This document shows, one piece after another, positions 63,467 through 64,000 of a stretch of DNA of 64,000 nucleotides; position 1 is the stretch's first letter, and every line of letters begins with the position of its first letter. A program made the position numbers and the translations under genes. Source of the DNA: CAIVAT01 sp049317265 (lineage in GTDB: Bacteria; Bacteroidota; Bacteroidia; Bacteroidales; FEN-979); contig JBMOIP010000015.1 of NCBI GenBank assembly GCA_049317265.1, positions 22,132 through 86,131 of the forward strand, read 5' to 3'. Below the pieces are notes generated by a model that worked only from the letters and a program-made list of their open reading frames with translations, was not told the origin of the DNA and did not search any database.

Positions 63467-63522
63467 TGAAATGGTAATTTTTGGTGGGAACCAGCTATTT
63501 CAATGAGTAAATGTAGAGGATT

Positions 63523-64000
63523 ATGCTGAAATTAATACGGGAGACCGAAATTTTCCTTTCGGCGGTTATTCTTGATCAGGTTACTAATCAGGTGGCGTAT
63601 CCCCAAAAAAAAGGTCTCAGAAATTCTGAAACCCTTGATTTTACTGGTCGGGGTAGCAAGTCAACTCTCATTTATGAAACTATTCTGACTTCCGTTGAAA
63701 ACTTTCATCCCAACCTCAAGATGAAAGGAGTTACAAATGAATTTCTCAGAAAATATGAAAACCATTTAAGTTCAAAATCAAAGGCAATTTCTACGATTGG
63801 TATTCATTTGCGGCAGATCAGGGTAGTCTGCAATTATGCAATCAAGAAGAAATACATTTTAGCTGAAAAATACCCTTTTAAAAACTTCACGGTTCCTGCT
63901 GCACAAAAAAATAAACGTGCATTAAGCGACAAGGATATCAAAACATTGATTGAATATAAAACAGATAAGCCGGAAGAGAAAAAGGCCATCGATTTCTGGA
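63523..64000 (+). CDS. Tyrosine recombinase (integrase), N-terminal part, cut by the window edge
   Basis: The frame opens at ATG 63523 (an in-frame TAG lies 9 nt upstream) and stays open to the right edge. The translated part is a phage-integrase SAM-like core-binding domain of the Bacteroidota type: GRGSKSTLIYETILTSVENF, VTNEFLRKYENHL, ISTIGIHLRQIRVVCNYAI, YPFKNFTVP and KRALSDKDIKTL. The catalytic domain lies beyond the window. The usual N-terminal arm-binding domain of about 100 residues is missing, and only about 35 non-typical residues precede the core, so the 5' end may be truncated or recombined. Base composition is more AT-rich than the neighbours. It is divergent from the M1 gene and probably marks the border of an integrated element. 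Confidence 0.85.
   Translation, partial: MLKLIRETEIFLSAVILDQVTNQVAYPQKKGLRNSETLDFTGRGSKSTLIYETILTSVENFHPNLKMKGVTNEFLRKYENHLSSKSKAISTIGIHLRQIRVVCNYAIKKKYILAEKYPFKNFTVPAAQKNKRALSDKDIKTLIEYKTDKPEEKKAIDFW

Noticed and set aside
63467..63522. tRNA attachment site next to the integrase
   Set aside because: The 56-bp gap holds no tRNA-like sequence, and no direct repeat could be paired within the window.

Overview
The window looks like a chromosome segment of a Gram-negative Bacteroidota bacterium, probably a Bacteroidales-like lineage. Several things point there: proteins with type IX secretion (T9SS) C-terminal sorting domains, the TAnnTTTG -7 promoter box in front of many genes, a PKD/Fn3/FISUMP repertoire, a futalosine menaquinone pathway, the OstA-like/LptD/MCE envelope cluster, and the tgt to YjgP/YjgQ permease order. 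No rRNA or tRNA gene was recognised. Coding density is high and most of the window is ordinary chromosomal housekeeping and envelope biology.

Layout: 1-2379 (-) is a secreted C10-peptidase-like T9SS protein that has lost its catalytic residues, cut by the left edge. 2490-6849 (+) is a run of MFSD1-like transporter, mqnB, mqnD and a LysA-fold decarboxylase. 6887-8115 (-) holds a small conserved protein and a FISUMP-domain protein. 8237-9223 is an HldD-like epimerase. 9313-18345 holds two giant T9SS adhesin-like proteins. 18410-23139 is a putative zinc-peptidase/beta-propeller protein and a ClC-CBS transporter. 23136-29511 (-) is an M16 peptidase and an archaeal-type GatDE pair. 29635-36749 is an envelope-biogenesis block (OstA-like, MCE, amidase, LptD) ending in RidA. 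36790-39401 (-) is an ECF sigma factor / membrane anti-sigma-like protein / secreted CHAT caspase-like protease operon. 39762-43892 is a tandem pair of T9SS paralogues. 43920-51881 holds a prolyl oligopeptidase, two hypotheticals, hutU, a second ECF sigma factor and a GT2. 52016-60827 holds tgt, an LptF/G-type permease, ispE, a di-haem peroxidase, ung, a 40-residue lipoprotein, a barrel-like protein, birA and acs. 60866-63466 (-) is an M1 peptidase fused to MORN-like and TonB-C domains. A tyrosine recombinase begins at 63523 and runs off the right edge, suggesting that an integrated element starts there.

The most unusual signal is not a gene. At least ten places carry short tandem arrays with a period of exactly or nearly 8 bp. 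Most begin at or within a few bases of a stop codon. Their units differ (GGACAAGT, GGACGGGC, TTACCCTG, TTCACCCG, ATGGTGAA and others) but, read on the G-rich strand, share a GTGGA/GGTGA core. One array lies in frame inside the hldD-like gene. Other candidates for follow-up are the sigma/anti-sigma/CHAT operon, bacterial GatDE, the catalytically dead C10 protein, and a 15-bp element shared by the promoters of the two giant adhesin genes.

All assignments come from reading motifs and family resemblance by eye. No database search or structure prediction was run.
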